This document shows, one piece after another, positions 47,692 to 61,550 of a stretch of 64,000 bases of DNA. A program made the translations under genes and the position numbers. The stretch is from Symsagittifera roscoffensis. Lineage: Eukaryota > Xenacoelomorpha > Acoela > Convolutidae. Below the pieces are notes generated by a model that saw only the letters and a list, made by a program, of their open reading frames with translations, was not told the DNA's origin and ran no database searches. The stretch's first letter is position 1. Each line of letters begins with the position of its first letter. Where the stretch lies: positions 64,039,548-64,103,547 of the forward strand of contig NC_087064.1 in the NCBI RefSeq assembly GCF_963678635.1, in the 5' to 3' direction.

Positions 47692-48738
47692 AAAATTAAT
47701 TAACATTTTCACCTGTTGAATGATCTTTTCAAAACCCGAACATTTTTTCAAAATTCATGCTGAAAAGCACTTGAACAAACTAATTCAAATGCAACCATTA
47801 ATAACCTTTTCCGAATCATCACCTCATTTTTGACACGACTTCTTTAGCCGACAAACAATCACCTTCAAGCGAATCTCTAACTATAACTAAAGGACCTCCA
47901 GGTCAAAAATAAGTAAACCACTAAACATTGACACTTGAAATAAAAAAAGTCTCAATATTACAACCCTTTCTATCAAGTAGAACAAAGATCAATAATATTG
48001 CCCAAATTAGACCTCAAAAACCTCTCAAGCTAAAATTTTAAATCAACCTAAAGAATAGAATGGACATGATCATTTAGCCTAAAGTACGAAGATTGCTTTC
48101 ATACCGCCAATCATCCAATAAATAACAACAAAACTGGTAAGACCCTTAAAAACCCTCAAAACTTTTCTACACCAAAAATTGCCGAAACCCATTCCACTTG
48201 TCAAAAAACAAATAAATTAACCGACCACACGCGAATTTAGCTTAAAAAATGAAAAATTATTCGACGGAACGAATCATTTCTTCTTTGCTTCTTTCTCGAA
48301 AAGTCAAGAAATTTCAAATTATTCTTTCAAACTTTTTTTTCAATCCTTTCAATTTTTTTCAAACTTTGTATAATCTTAATATCCGATACCCTAGAAATAA
48401 TCATCCTTCTCCTGATAATTGTTTGCAACTTTGTCATCATTTTTATTCCCTAGCCCAAACCTACTTTAATTTTTCCAAAATCATTGACCACCTCCTCAGG
48501 TACAATATTTCAAATAACTATCTAAATGTTCCAACATCTATTCAGTAGAACAGGTGTTTTTCTTCTTTTTATAGTATTTTTAACATTTTTGACATCCCTC
48601 ATAATGACAAAATGCAATTGTATAAAATGGATATTATAATTTTTGAATTAGCAACAAAACATTTAATCCTTTTCATTCAAGAATATTACAAAAAACTGAA
48701 AACTTTTTCGTAAATACATACTTTTTCAAAAATTTCTA
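47692..48738 (+). repeat. Block X, copy 3/4 boundary
   Basis: Like the previous X blocks, but with an insertion that adds AACTATCTAAATGTTCCAAC near 48515, shared with later blocks. Confidence 0.6.
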
Positions 48739-49596
48739 AAATTGCTAATCAACATTTCCCACACCAGTCCCCACCAACAACATCCAAAGAACCTCCAGCA
48801 ACATAAACAGATAGTCAAACAAATAACCCCCAATCATCAACACGCATCTCTTTCCAAGACAATCCATACACATTTGAAGAAAGACACGCACTAGAATCAG
48901 TAATTCGCCAAGCATCTCTAAGCGAACCACAATACAAACCAGTATATAATATAAACCCCCCTCTCCAAAAAAATCTTAATAGAGCAAAGACACCAAAGTC
49001 AAAACCAAAACACGCTCGAAATAAACAGACAAATTACACATCCAAGACGAAATGGAAATTTGCAAACCCCAGTGTTCAATTCAACATACGTCATTCACCA
49101 ATAGCAGCTCCTATAGACCTCTCTAGTAGTACAATTCAAAGTCCTCCACAGACCCCATCACAACAAAACACATCAAACATCCCATCAGATTATTTAGGTT
49201 TAACACCAACATCTGAGCAAATTCGAGAAAATTCTTTTAATCCCCCAGCTACTACAGTACATCTCCCATATTGGATGACACAAGCTTTTACTCAAGGTGA
49301 ACCAAATTTAGTGAACAATCCAATAGAGGTCTCATCTGACACAACGTTGTCACTGCCAGAAATTCTTTCACTCGCTTCAATCCCTTCATTAACTCAAATC
49401 TCACAAACACCATTTCCTCCAAATTTTCCTACAAATCTTGACGCTAGATATAGAGAAAACTCAATCAAAAACATACACCTATGATTAGAATGGAATAATT
49501 TTGTAGCACCTCCTCCATTATTTGGACAACATCACGAAAGTAACAGATTACACAACTGGGCACTAAACAGATTACAATATCGACAAGATATCCACA
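48739..49596 (+). pseudogene. Block Y of copy 4, longer 3' end
   Basis: Continues past the copy 2/3 junction: after a TGA near 49482 the frame reads LEWNNFVAPPPLFGQHHESN and RLHNWALNRLQ before the junction at about 49596. The added part, with a conserved Trp and basic helix, supports a structural (Gag-like) protein. Confidence 0.5.
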
Positions 49597-52500
49597 AAAC
49601 AAACAACATCTCTATATATCTGACCTTGAATTCAGACCAATTCATAAATTTTTCCGACTAACAATTTCATTTATCAAATACATGAAAAACTCAAACTCAG
49701 ACATGAGTTGCTTACATGTATATAACAATTTTCCATATAAAATAGAATAGCCCTACATCTAGGACTCTTAGGTTATTGTGAAACTAACGCAACAATTTCT
49801 CCCACAAAAGAAGTAGCGTATAGAGTAAACAATATTTTACAAATATTAGATATATGTCAATCAACAATTCTTATTGAAGAATTATCGATTAATAATATAA
49901 TTAGTAATGAAAAATTAAACACAGACCATTGCACGAAAACACTCTATTTTATTTCAACATTTCAAGTTACAAAATACACGGAAGAACAAAAAAAAGTCTT
50001 AACGATGTTCAATTTTCAACACTCTCAGATAACACAAAAGGAATTTGAACAATTAGCTGATCTACATTTGAAATACCCAAAAGTTTACACAAAATCTAAA
50101 TTTAATGTTGGAAAAAAGAAATTCACCACTAAATTTACCTCTAAAACCTGATGCAGTTTTCAAAAAACAACGAGCAAATAAAGTCCCGATTCACTTACAA
50201 GACAAAGTTAAACAATCACTTGACATACTAGAACAATATGAATTTACTTCTCCAGTAAATTAAGAAAAACAGCCAAAAGGTAACACATTTATAAGCCCCG
50301 TTATCAGTTTAGCACAAGGAGAATCATTAAAAATAGATCTAGATGCAAGATACTTCAATTCACTCAGTGATGAATCTAAATGTAATTGGCCTATTGAACC
50401 AACTCAAGTAATTCTCACAACAATAAACGGTAAATAATTCACAACAGCAGAAATTAATAGTGCATATAATCAAATGCCGTTAGACAAACAATCCAGACAA
50501 TTAACACAATTCGTTATTGGAAACCAGCAATATGAATTCAACAGTATGTTCTATGGAATTTCCATAGGCCCAGCAGCATTCTCAGCAATCATAAGTAAAA
50601 TTTTCCGACCATTCACACTCAATAAAAATGCAATCACATATTTAGACATTGTTTTTATGCATTCACAAACAAAAGACGAAATGTTTTTTGTCTTAGAAAA
50701 AAATCATCAGATATTACTACACAAAAACATGAAAGCAGCCCCGGATAAATCACAATTTTTTTCCGTCACGAGTAAAATTCCTTGGTTATTTTATAGAACG
50801 AAAAACTATAACTCCATTCAAATCTCGCATAGATGCAATCCAAAAACTCCTACCACCTTCAAATAAAAAGAAAAGACAAGAATTTCTTGGAATGTTAAAC
50901 TTCTTAAGTAAATACGTATATAAAATACAGTTATACTTAAGACCATTCTACAACATACTTAGACAACAGAATAATTTTGAATGGACAACAGAACATCAAA
51001 AACGATTTGAAGAAATCAAAACTCTTCTGACTGAAGAATTATCAGATACTATTCCAGATCCCGACCAAACATTTTATGCCATGTGCGACGCCTCTAACTT
51101 TGGCATCGGCGCAGCATTATTACAATCTCACAACGGAACAAATAAAATGATTCTCATTTCAGCAAACTCTAGTCTATTCACACAAGCTGAATTTAGACTC
51201 TCTACTCTTATGAGAGAATGCACAGCCATAATATATACAAATACAGATTATGAATTTTTAATACTTGGATCTAAACATCCAACAGTTCTATTTACAGTTC
51301 ATAAACTCATAAATTTCTTTTTCACACAAAAATCAAACCAATATCATAGAGTTTATAGATTTCAACTAATTTTAATGAAGTTCCGAAACCTACATATAGT
51401 TTGGACAGCAGGAAAAAACCTCGCACTACCCGATACTCTTAGTAGAAAAACACCACCTAAATTTTTAACCAGAAAAACAACAGTTGAAATACCACAAAAT
51501 TTTAAGTTTTTCCTTTCACAAGATGAAACTTTACCAAGATTACTATGCAAATATGCAGTAAAAACTGACATATACCAATCAAGAATTAATAATCTACAAC
51601 ATTTTCCACTATATTTAGATTGTCGAAACAATCACTAAGAAGTAGATCTACTAGAAAATACTACAATTAAACCGATACCATATTCATCATGGGTTAAAAA
51701 CAACACACCGCAAAAACCAATCAAACAAAAATATTAAAAAACAGATCGATTCCCTTTAATAGAAAAAGGTAGACTAGCTGATAATATAAATTTATCAGGC
51801 CCACCAAATAATGACTCAAAATATACAATAAACCATGTCTTTAACCTCCACAACCCTCTAGATGCAATACCTCTATCAAAAAAAAAAATTGAAAATATTT
51901 TTCTCCCAATAACAGAAAAAATAATACTCGAATTTTTACAGAAACAGCAAAATCTTGACCCAGTCATTAAACACTTAAAATCGCAAATATAAAACCAAAC
52001 CAATTAAAGCCCATATCACCATTCTAGGAAATAAAACCATTCTTAGATATTTCAGAAATTTTTACAATACCTCTATCAACGAGAATACAGATTTTTTAGA
52101 ATACCAAACATCTGATCTCAAAGTACCCTGTCTACTTTTAACTATGATGCTTATAGCTTTTCATGCTTCCCACTCATAGTACACTAAAGGACACTCAGGA
52201 TCAGAGGAAACATACTCAAATTTCAAACAAAATTTTTAATTTCCAAATGCATCAATTTGGATAAAAGTATTATGCAATGATTGCATAACATGTCAATTAA
52301 ATGAACCATACCCAAACTAAACACAAATTGCAGAAAAACAAGACTTTAAAGGACAAAGTCTATACTTCAATCACAGAATTTCATTCGATACAAGAGGACC
52401 AATATCACCATCCTCCGAAGGAAATTCATATATAATGGTCATAGTCGATGCATTCACACACTACGTAGCACTTAACCCAGTACATCATTGTAATGCTTAC

Positions 52501-53661
52501 TATGCATATACAACACTTTACGAACATTGGATAGCAAAACTCGGTTAACCCGAAATTCTTGTTACAGACAATGGCACTCAATTTATTAACAACGAAATCA
52601 TTGCACTATGCCACTTATATAACCTTAAACAAAAACCAGGTACATCTCATGCGCCCTGGACTAATGGTTTAGTCGAAGGCATGAACCGTTCACTACAAGA
52701 ATATCTTAGATGTATCGTTAACGGAAATGACACACTATATACTGAATGGTCAACAGATGTAAAACTATTCCCATTATCTTATAATTCACAAATCACAACA
52801 ACTTTAGGACTGTCATTCTATGAAATGGTTTTCAATCAAAAACTACGAAAACCGATAATGTTCACAGCAAATTCTTTAAAAAATTCACAAGGTTATTGTC
52901 AACCCTTCAAAGAATCAATATGTTATAATCTACCACGACATGCCCACGATGAAGATCACTTTCATCATCCACAAATTTTGAAATTAACTTCCAGTACACA
53001 CTACGAATCGATTTCAAACAGAGATGAAAAACACAATGAAATTTATCAAAAAAATTATTACAACGACAAAATTTTTTTCCCCAAAAAAAATCCCGATTCA
53101 CACCAGCTATAAACTTAAAAATAGGAACACACGTTTTAATTCCAAATTTTACAACGCAAAAAGGAATATCTAAAAAATTACAACCACTCCGAAAAGGACC
53201 ACATCAGGTAATTGATAAACCCACAGATGTAACATGCAAACTTATAGACCTAAACAGAAAAAATTGTTCAACTTCGAAACAACCTTTTACCTTATTATCC
53301 GAATGAATACGCTCTTTGCGAACTGACTCAATGATATTCTTTTACAGGACTTAAAATTATTCAAAGTAACTCCAATCACGAAAAAACAATCAAAGCGCTG
53401 ATATGAATTCTATCCAAAAGCCATTAGAAAAAAATGAAAAAGAACTTAAGAAACAAATATCAAAAAACTTAGATAACAAAAAGATAACTCAAACAGAAAG
53501 AAAAAAACAAAAAATTAGGAGAAAAAATTTTATTACAAGATCAAAAAGAAAAACCTCCACATAGAAAATCATCGCGACTTCGAAATCAGCCACGCAAAGA
53601 TTATAAAACAATCATTCCACAACCTAAAATATTTAAAAAAGTTGAATTTAAACCACTTTAA
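49597..53661 (+). pseudogene. pol: RT, RNase H and integrase remnant of copy 4
   Basis: Joined to block Y at the pol linker, at the place equal to copy 1 base ~35418, with ACAAA shared at the joint. RT shares both TAA codons with copy 1 and the YLDI box (50639-50650). Its 50474-50866 frame holds the GISIGPAAFSAI motif that copy 1 has lost. RNase H (50892-51638) is open but has TVH. Integrase has TAA 52546-52548. This is the most complete pol after copy 1. Confidence 0.65.
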
Positions 53662-54659
53662 AATTAATTAACATTTTCACCTGTTGAATGATCTTTTCAA
53701 AACCCAAACATTTTTTCAAAATTCATGCTGAAAAGCACTTGAACAAACTAATTCAAATGCAACCATTAATAACCTTTTCCGAATCATCACCTCATTTTTG
53801 ACACGACTTCTTTAGCCGACAAACAATCACCTTCAAGCGAATCTCTAACTATAACTAAAGGACCTCCAGGTCAAAAATAAGCAAACCACTAAACATTGAC
53901 ACTTGAAATAAAAAAAGTCTCAATATTACAACCCTTCCTATCAAGTAGAACAAAGATCAATAATATTGCCCAAATTAGACCTCAAAAACCTCTCAAGCTA
54001 AAATTTTAAATCAACCTAAAGAATAGAATGGACATGATCATTTAGCCTAAAGTACGAAGATTGCTTGCATACCGCCAATCATCCAATAAATAACAACAAA
54101 ACTGGTAACCCATTCCACTTGTCAAAAACCAAATAAATAAACCGACCACACGCAAATTTAGCTTAAAAAATGAAAAATTATTCGACGGAACGAATCATTT
54201 CTTCTTTGCTTCTTTCTCGAAAAGTCAAGAAATTTCAAATTATTCTTTCAAACTTTTTTTTCAATCCTTTCAATTTTTTTCAAACTTTGTATAATCTTAA
54301 TATCCGATACCCTAGAAATAATCATCCTTCTCCTGATAATTGTTTGCAACTTTGTCATCATTTTTATTCCCTAGCCCAAACCTACTTTAATTTTTCCAAA
54401 ATCATTGACCACCTCCTCAGGTACAATATTTCAAATAACTATCTAAATGTTCCAACATCTATTCAGTAGAACAGATGTTTTTCTTCTTTTTATAGTATTT
54501 TTAACATTTTTGACATCCCTCATAATGACAAAATGCAATTGTATAAAATGGATATTATAATTTTTGAATTAGCAACAAAACATTTAATCCTTTTCATTCA
54601 AGAATATTACAAAAAACTGAAAACTTTTTCGTAAATACATACTTTTTCAAAAATTTCTA
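53662..54659 (+). repeat. Block X, copy 4/5 boundary
   Basis: As other X blocks, with a deletion at about 54107 (GGTAACCCATTCC) that removes the segment from GACCCTTAAAAG to GCCGAAA. Confidence 0.6.
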
Positions 54660-55517
54660 AAATTGCTAATCAACATTTCCCACACCAGTCCCCACCAACA
54701 ACATCCAAAGAACCTCCAGCAACATAAACAGATAGTCAAACAAATAACCCCCAATCATCAACACGCATCTCTTTCCAAGACAATCCATACACAATTGAAG
54801 AAAGACACGCACTAGAACCAGTAATTCGCCAAGCATCTCTAAGCGAACCACAATACAAAATAGTAGATAATATAAACCCCCCTCTCCAAAAAAATCTTAA
54901 TAGAGCAAAGACACCAAAGCCAAAACCAAAACACGCTCGAAATAAACAGACAAATTACACATCCAAGACGAAATGGAAATTTGCAAACCCCAGTGTTCAA
55001 TTCAACATACGTCATTGACCAATAGCAGCTCCTATAGACCTCTCTAGTAGTACAATTCAAAGTCCTCCACAGACCCCATCACAACAAAACACATCAAACA
55101 TCCCATCAGATTATTTAGGTTTAACACCAACATCTGAGCAAATTCGAGAAAATTCTTTTAATCCCCCAGCTACTACAGTACATCTCCCATATTGAATGAC
55201 ACAAGCTTTTACTCAAGGTGAACCAAATTTAGTGAACAATCCAATAGAGGTCTCATCTGACACAACGTTGTCACTGCCAGAAATTCTTTCACTCGCTTCA
55301 ATCCCTTCATTAACTCAAATCTCACAAACACCATTTCCTCCAAATTTTCCTACAAATCTTGACGCTAGATATAGAGAAAACTCAATCAAAAACATACACC
55401 TATGATTAGAATGGAATAATTTTGTAGCACCTCCTCCATTATTTGGACAACATCACGAAAGTAACAGATTACACAACTGGGCACTAAACAGATTACAATA
55501 TCGACAAGATATCCACA
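54660..55517 (+). pseudogene. Block Y of copy 5
   Basis: Same as copy 4 with its TGA, plus a TGG-to-TGA change near 55194 and a TCA-to-TGA change near 55017. Same deletion junction as copy 4. Confidence 0.5.
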
Positions 55518-58500
55518 AAACAAACAACATCTCTATATATCTGACCTTGAATTCAGACCAATTCATAAATTTTTCCGAGTAACTATTTCATTTATCAAAT
55601 ACATGAAAAACTCAAACTCAGACATGAGTTGCTTACATGTATATAACAATTTTCCATATAAAATAGAATAGCCCTACATCTAGGACTCTTAGGTTATTGT
55701 GAAACTAACGCAACAATTTCTCCCACAAAAGAAGTAGCGTATAGAGTAAACAATATTTTACAAATATTAGATATATGTCAATCAACAATTCTTATTGAAG
55801 AATTATCGATTAATAATATAATTAGTAATGAAAAATTAAACACAGACTATTGCACGAAAACACTCTTTTTTATTTCAACATTTCAAGTTACAAAATACAC
55901 GGAAGAACAAAAAAAAGTCTTAACGATGTTCAATTTTCAACACTCTCAGATAACACAAAAGGAATTTGAACAATTAGCTGATCTACATTTGAAATACCCA
56001 AAAGTTTACACAAAATCTAAATTTAATGTTGGAAAAAAGAAATTCACCACTAAATTTACCTCTAAAACCTGATGCAGTTTTCAAAAAACAACGAGCAAAT
56101 AAAGTCCCGATTCACTTACAAGACAAAGTTAAACAATTACTTGACATACTAGAACAATATGAATTTACTTCTCCAGTAAATTAAGAAAAACAGCCAAAAG
56201 GTAACACATTTATAAGCCCCGTTATCAGTTTAGCACAAGGAGAATCATTAAAAATAGATCTAGATGCAAGATACTTCAATTCACTCATTGATGAATCTAA
56301 ATGTAATTGGCCTATTGAACCAACTCAAGTAATTCTCACAACAATAAACGGTAAATAATTCACAACAGCAGAAATTAATAGTGCATATAATCAAATGCCG
56401 TTAGACAAACAATCCAGACAATTAACACAATTCGTTATTGGAAACCAGCAATATGAATTCAACAGTATGTTCTATGGAATTTCCATAGGCCCAGCAGCAT
56501 TCTCAGCAATCATAAGTAAAATTTTCCGACCATTCACACTCAATAAAAATGCAATCACATATTTAGACATTGTTTTTATGCATTCACAAACAAAAGACGA
56601 AATGTTTTTTGTCTTAGAAAAAAATCATCAGATACTACTACACAAAAACATGAAAGCAGCCCCGGATAAATCACAATTTTTTTCCGTCACGAGTAAAATT
56701 CCTTGGTTATTTTATAGAACGAAAAACTATAACTCCATTCAAATCTCGCATAGATGCAATCCAAAAACTCCTACCACCTTCAAATAAAAAGAAAAGACAA
56801 GAATTTCTTGGAATGTTAAACTTCTTAAGTAAATACGTATATAAAATACAGTTATACTTAAGACCATTCTACAACATACTTAGACAACAGAATAATTTTG
56901 AATGGACAACAGAACATCAAAAACGATTTGAAGAAATCAAAACTCTTCTGACTGAAGAATTATCAGATACTATTCCAGATCCCGACCAAACATTTTATGC
57001 CATGTGCGACGCCTCTAACTTTGGCATCGGCGCAGCATTATTACAATCTCACAACGGAACAAATAAAATGATTCTCATTTCAGCAAACTCTAGTCTATTC
57101 ACACAAGCTGAATTTAGACTCTCTACTCTTATGAGAGAATGCACAGCCATAATATATACAAATACAGATTATGAATTTTTAATACTTGGATCTAAACATC
57201 CAACAGTTCTATTTACAGTTCATAAACTCATAAATTTCTTTTTCACACAAAAATCAAACCAATATCATAGAGTTTATAGATTTCAACTAATTTTAATGAA
57301 GTTCCGAAACCTACATATAGTTTGGACAGCAGGAAAAAACCTCGCACTACCCGATACTCTTAGTAGAAAAACACCACCTAAATTTTTAACCAGAAAAACA
57401 ACAGTTGAAATACCACAAAATTTTTAGTTTTTCCTTTCACAAGATGAAACTTTACCAAGATTACTATGCAAATATGCAGTAAAAACTGACATATACCAAT
57501 CAAGAATTAATAATCTACAACATTTTCCACTATATTTAGATTGTCGAAACAATCACTAAGAAGTAGATCTACTAGGAAATCTACAATTAAACCGATACCA
57601 TATTCCTAATGGGTTAAAAACAACACACAGCAAAAACCAATCAAACAAAAATAATAAAAAACAGATCTATTCCCTTTAATAGAAAAAGGTGGACTAGCTG
57701 ATAATATAATTTTATCAGGCCCACCAAATAATGACTCAAAATATACAATAAACCATGTCTTTAACCTCCACAACCCTCTAGACACAATACCTCTATCAAA
57801 AAAAAGAAATTGAAAACATTTTTCTCCCAATAACAGAAAAAATAATACTCGAATTTTTACAGAAACAGCAAAATCTTCACCCAGTCATTAACAATTAAAA
57901 TCTTGGCACAAATATAAAACCAAACCAATTAAAGCGCATATCACCATTCTAGAAAATAAAACCATTCTTAGATATTTCAGAAATGTTTATAATACCTCTA
58001 TCAACGAGAATACAGATTTTTTAGAATACCAAACATCTGATCTCAAAGTACCTTGTCTACCTTTAACTATGATGCTTATAGCTTTTCATACTTCCCACTC
58101 ATAACACACTAAAGGACACTCAGGATCAAAGGAAACATACTCAAATTTCATACAAATTTTTTAATTTCCAAATACATCAATTTGGATAAAAGTATTATGC
58201 AATGATTGCATAACATGTCAATTAAATGAACCATACCCAAACTAAACACAAATTGCAGAAAAACAAGACTTTAAAGGACAAAGTCTATACTTCAATCACA
58301 GAATTTCATTCGTAAAAAAAGGACCAATATCACCATCCTCCGAAGGAAAATTATATATAATGGTCATAGTCGATGCATTCACACACTACGTAGCACTTAA
58401 CCCAGTACATCATTGTAATGCTTACTATGCATATACAACACTTTACGAACATTGGATAGCAAAACTCGGTTAACCCGAAACTCTTGTTACAGACAATGGC

Positions 58501-59623
58501 ACTCAATTTATTAACAACGAAATCATTTCACTATGCCACTTATATAACATTAAACAAAAACCAGGTACATCTCATGCGCCCTGGACTAATGGTTTAGTCG
58601 AAGGCATGAACCGTTCACTACAAGAATATCTTAGATGTATCGTTAACGGAAATGACACACTATATACTGAATGGTCAACAGATGTAAAACTATTCCCGTT
58701 TTCTTATAATTCACAAATCACAACAACTTTAGGACTGTCATTCTATGAAATGGTTTTCAATCAAAAACTACGAAAACCGATAATGTTCACAGCAAATTCT
58801 TTAAAAAATTCACAAGGTTATTGTCAACCCACTAACGAATCAATATGTTATAATCTTCCACGACATGCCCACGATGAAGATCACTTTCATCATCCACAAA
58901 TTTTGAAATTAACTTCCAGTACACACTACGAATCGATTTCAAACAGAGATGAAAAACACAATGAAGTTTATCAAAAAAATTATTACAACGACAAAATTTT
59001 TTTCCCCAAAAAAAATCCCGATTCACACCAGCTATAAACTTAAAAATAGGAACACACGTTTTAATTCCAAATTTTACAACGCAAAAAGGAATATCTAAAA
59101 AATTACAACCACTCCGAAAAGGACCACATCAGGTAATTGATAAACCCACAGATGTAACATGCAAACGTATAGACCTAAACAGAAAAAATTGTTCAACACC
59201 GAAACAACCTTTTACCTTATTATCCGAATGAATACGCTCTTTGCGAACTGACTCAATGATATTCTTTTACAGGACTTATCCATCTGTTGACCATAAGGAA
59301 TTATCCATCTGTTATACATCTGTTGACCATAACTCCAATCACGAAAAAAAATCAAAGCGCTGATATGAATTCTATCCAAAAACCATTAGAAAAAATAAAA
59401 AAGAACTTCAAAAACAAATATCAAAGAATTTAAATAACAAAAAGATAACTCAAACAGAAAGAAAAAAAAACAAAAATTAGAAGAAAAAATTTTATTACAA
59501 AATCAAAAAGAAAAACCTCCACATAGACAATCATCGCGACTTCGAAATCAGCCACGCAAAGATTATAAAACAATCATTCCACAATCTAAAATATTTTAAA
59601 AAGTTGAATTTCAGAAACCACTT
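55518..59623 (+). pseudogene. pol: RT, RNase H and integrase remnant of copy 5
   Basis: RT stops and the YLDI box (56560-56571) are as in copies 1 and 4. RNase H is stopped at 57425-57427 like copy 3. The N-terminal integrase region (57580-58330) resembles copy 1 rather than copies 2-4. The first catalytic Asp codon is destroyed (TTCGTAAAAAAAGG near 58307-58320). The TAA at 58471-58473 is shared with copies 3, 4 and 6. A short repetitive insertion lies at 59278-59332. Confidence 0.65.
59278..59332 (+). repeat. Short repetitive insertion in the pol tail of copy 5
   Basis: TCCATCTGTTGACCATAAGG, then TTATCCATCTGTTA, then TACATCTGTTGACCATAA, replacing AAAATTATTCAAAG of the other copies. CATCTGTTGACCATAA occurs twice. 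Confidence 0.7.
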
Positions 59624-60660
59624 TAAAATTAGTTAACCTTTTCACCTCTTGAATGATCTTTTCAAAACCCAAACATTTTTTCAAAATTCATGCTGAAAAG
59701 CACTTGAACAAACTAATTCAAATGCAACCAATAATAACCTTTTCCGAATCATCACCTCATTTTTGACACGACTTCTTTAGCCGACAAACAATCACCTTCA
59801 AGCGAATCTCTAACTATAACTAAAGGACCTCCAGGTCAAAAATAAGCAAACCACTAAACATTGACACTTGAAATAAAAAAAGTCTCAATATTACAACCCT
59901 TCCTATCAAGTAGAACAAAGATCAATAATATTGCCCAAATTAGATCTCAAAAACCTCTCAAGCTAAAATATTAAATCAACCTAAAGAATAGAATGGACAT
60001 GATCATTTAGCCTAAATATTGCTTGCATACCGCCAATCATCCAATAAATAACAACAAAGCTGGTAAGACCCTTAAAAGCCTTCAAAATTTTCCTACTTCA
60101 AAAATTGCCGAAACCCATTCCACTTGTCAAAAACCAAATAAATAAACCGACCACACGCAAATTTAGCCTAAAAATGAAAAATAAGTCGACGGAACGAATC
60201 ATTTCTTCAAATGCTTCTTTCTCGAAGAGTCAAGAAATTTCAAAATATTCTTTCAAATTTTTTTCAATACTTTCAATTTTTTTCAAACTTTGTATAATCT
60301 TAGTATCCGATACCCTAGAAATAATCATCCTTCTCCTGATAATTGTTTGCAATTTTGTCATCATTTTTTATTCCCTAGCCCAAACCTACTTTAATTTTTC
60401 CAAAATCTTTGACCACCTCCTCAGGTACGATATTTCAAATAACTATCTAAATGTTCCAACATCTATTCAGTAGAACAGATGTTTTTCTTCTTTTTATAGT
60501 ATTTCTCACATTTTTGACATCCCTCATAATGACAAAACGCAATTGTATAAAACGGATATTATAATTTTTGAATTAGCAACAAAACATTTAATCCTTTTCT
60601 TTCAATAATATTACAAAAAACTGAAAATTTCTTCGTAAATACGTTCTTTTTCAAAATTTT
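59624..60660 (+). repeat. Block X, copy 5/6 boundary
   Basis: Lacks the AGTACGA segment in GCCTAAATATTGCTTGC (near 60010), a deletion shared with the last X block. Confidence 0.6.
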
Positions 60661-61550
60661 CTAAAATTGCTAATCAACAATTCCCATACCAGTCCCCACC
60701 AACAACATCCAAAGAACCTCCAGCATTATAAACAGATAGTCAAACAAATAGCCCCCAATCATCAACACGCATCTCTTTCCAAGACAATCCATACACATTG
60801 AAGAAAGACACGCACTAGAACCAATAATTCGCCAAGCATCTCTAAGCGAACCACAATACGAACCAGTATATAATATAACCCCCCTCTCCAACAAGATCTT
60901 AATAGATTAAAGACACCAAAGTCAAAACCAAAACACGCTCGAAATAAACAGATAAATTACACATCCAAGACGAAATGCAAATTTGCAAACCCCCAGAGTT
61001 CAATTCAACATACGTCATTCACCAATAGCAGCTCCTATAGACCTCTCTAGTAGTACAATTCACAGTCCTCCCCAGACCCCATCACAACAAAACACATCAA
61101 ACATCCCATCAGATTATTTAGGTTTAACACCAACATCTGAGCAAATTCGAGAAAATTCTTTTAATCCCCCAGCTACTACAGTACATCTCCCATATTGGAT
61201 GACACAAGCTTTTACTCAAGGTGAACCAAATTTAGTGAACGATCCAATAGAGGTCTCATCTGACACAACGTTGTCACTGCCAGAAACTCTTTCACTCGCT
61301 TCAATTCCTTCATTAACTCAAATCTCACAAACACCATTTCCTCCAAAATTTCCTACAAATCTTGACGCTAGATATAGAGAAAACTCAACCAAAAACATAC
61401 ACCTAAGATTAGAATGGAATAAATTTGTAGCACCCCCTCCATTATTTGGACAACAACACGAAAGTAACAGATTACACAACTGGGCATTAAATAGATTACA
61501 ATTTCGACAAGATATCCACAAAGTTATACAAGAACATAACATACAAATAC
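60661..61550 (+). pseudogene. Block Y of copy 6, longest open version
   Basis: From ATG 60983 the frame is open to 61606, passing both junction sites of the other copies (reads LRLEWNKFVAPPPLFG and RLQFRQDIHKVIQEHNIQ) before fusing to integrase sequence near 61551. It shows the natural continuation of block Y. Confidence 0.5.
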
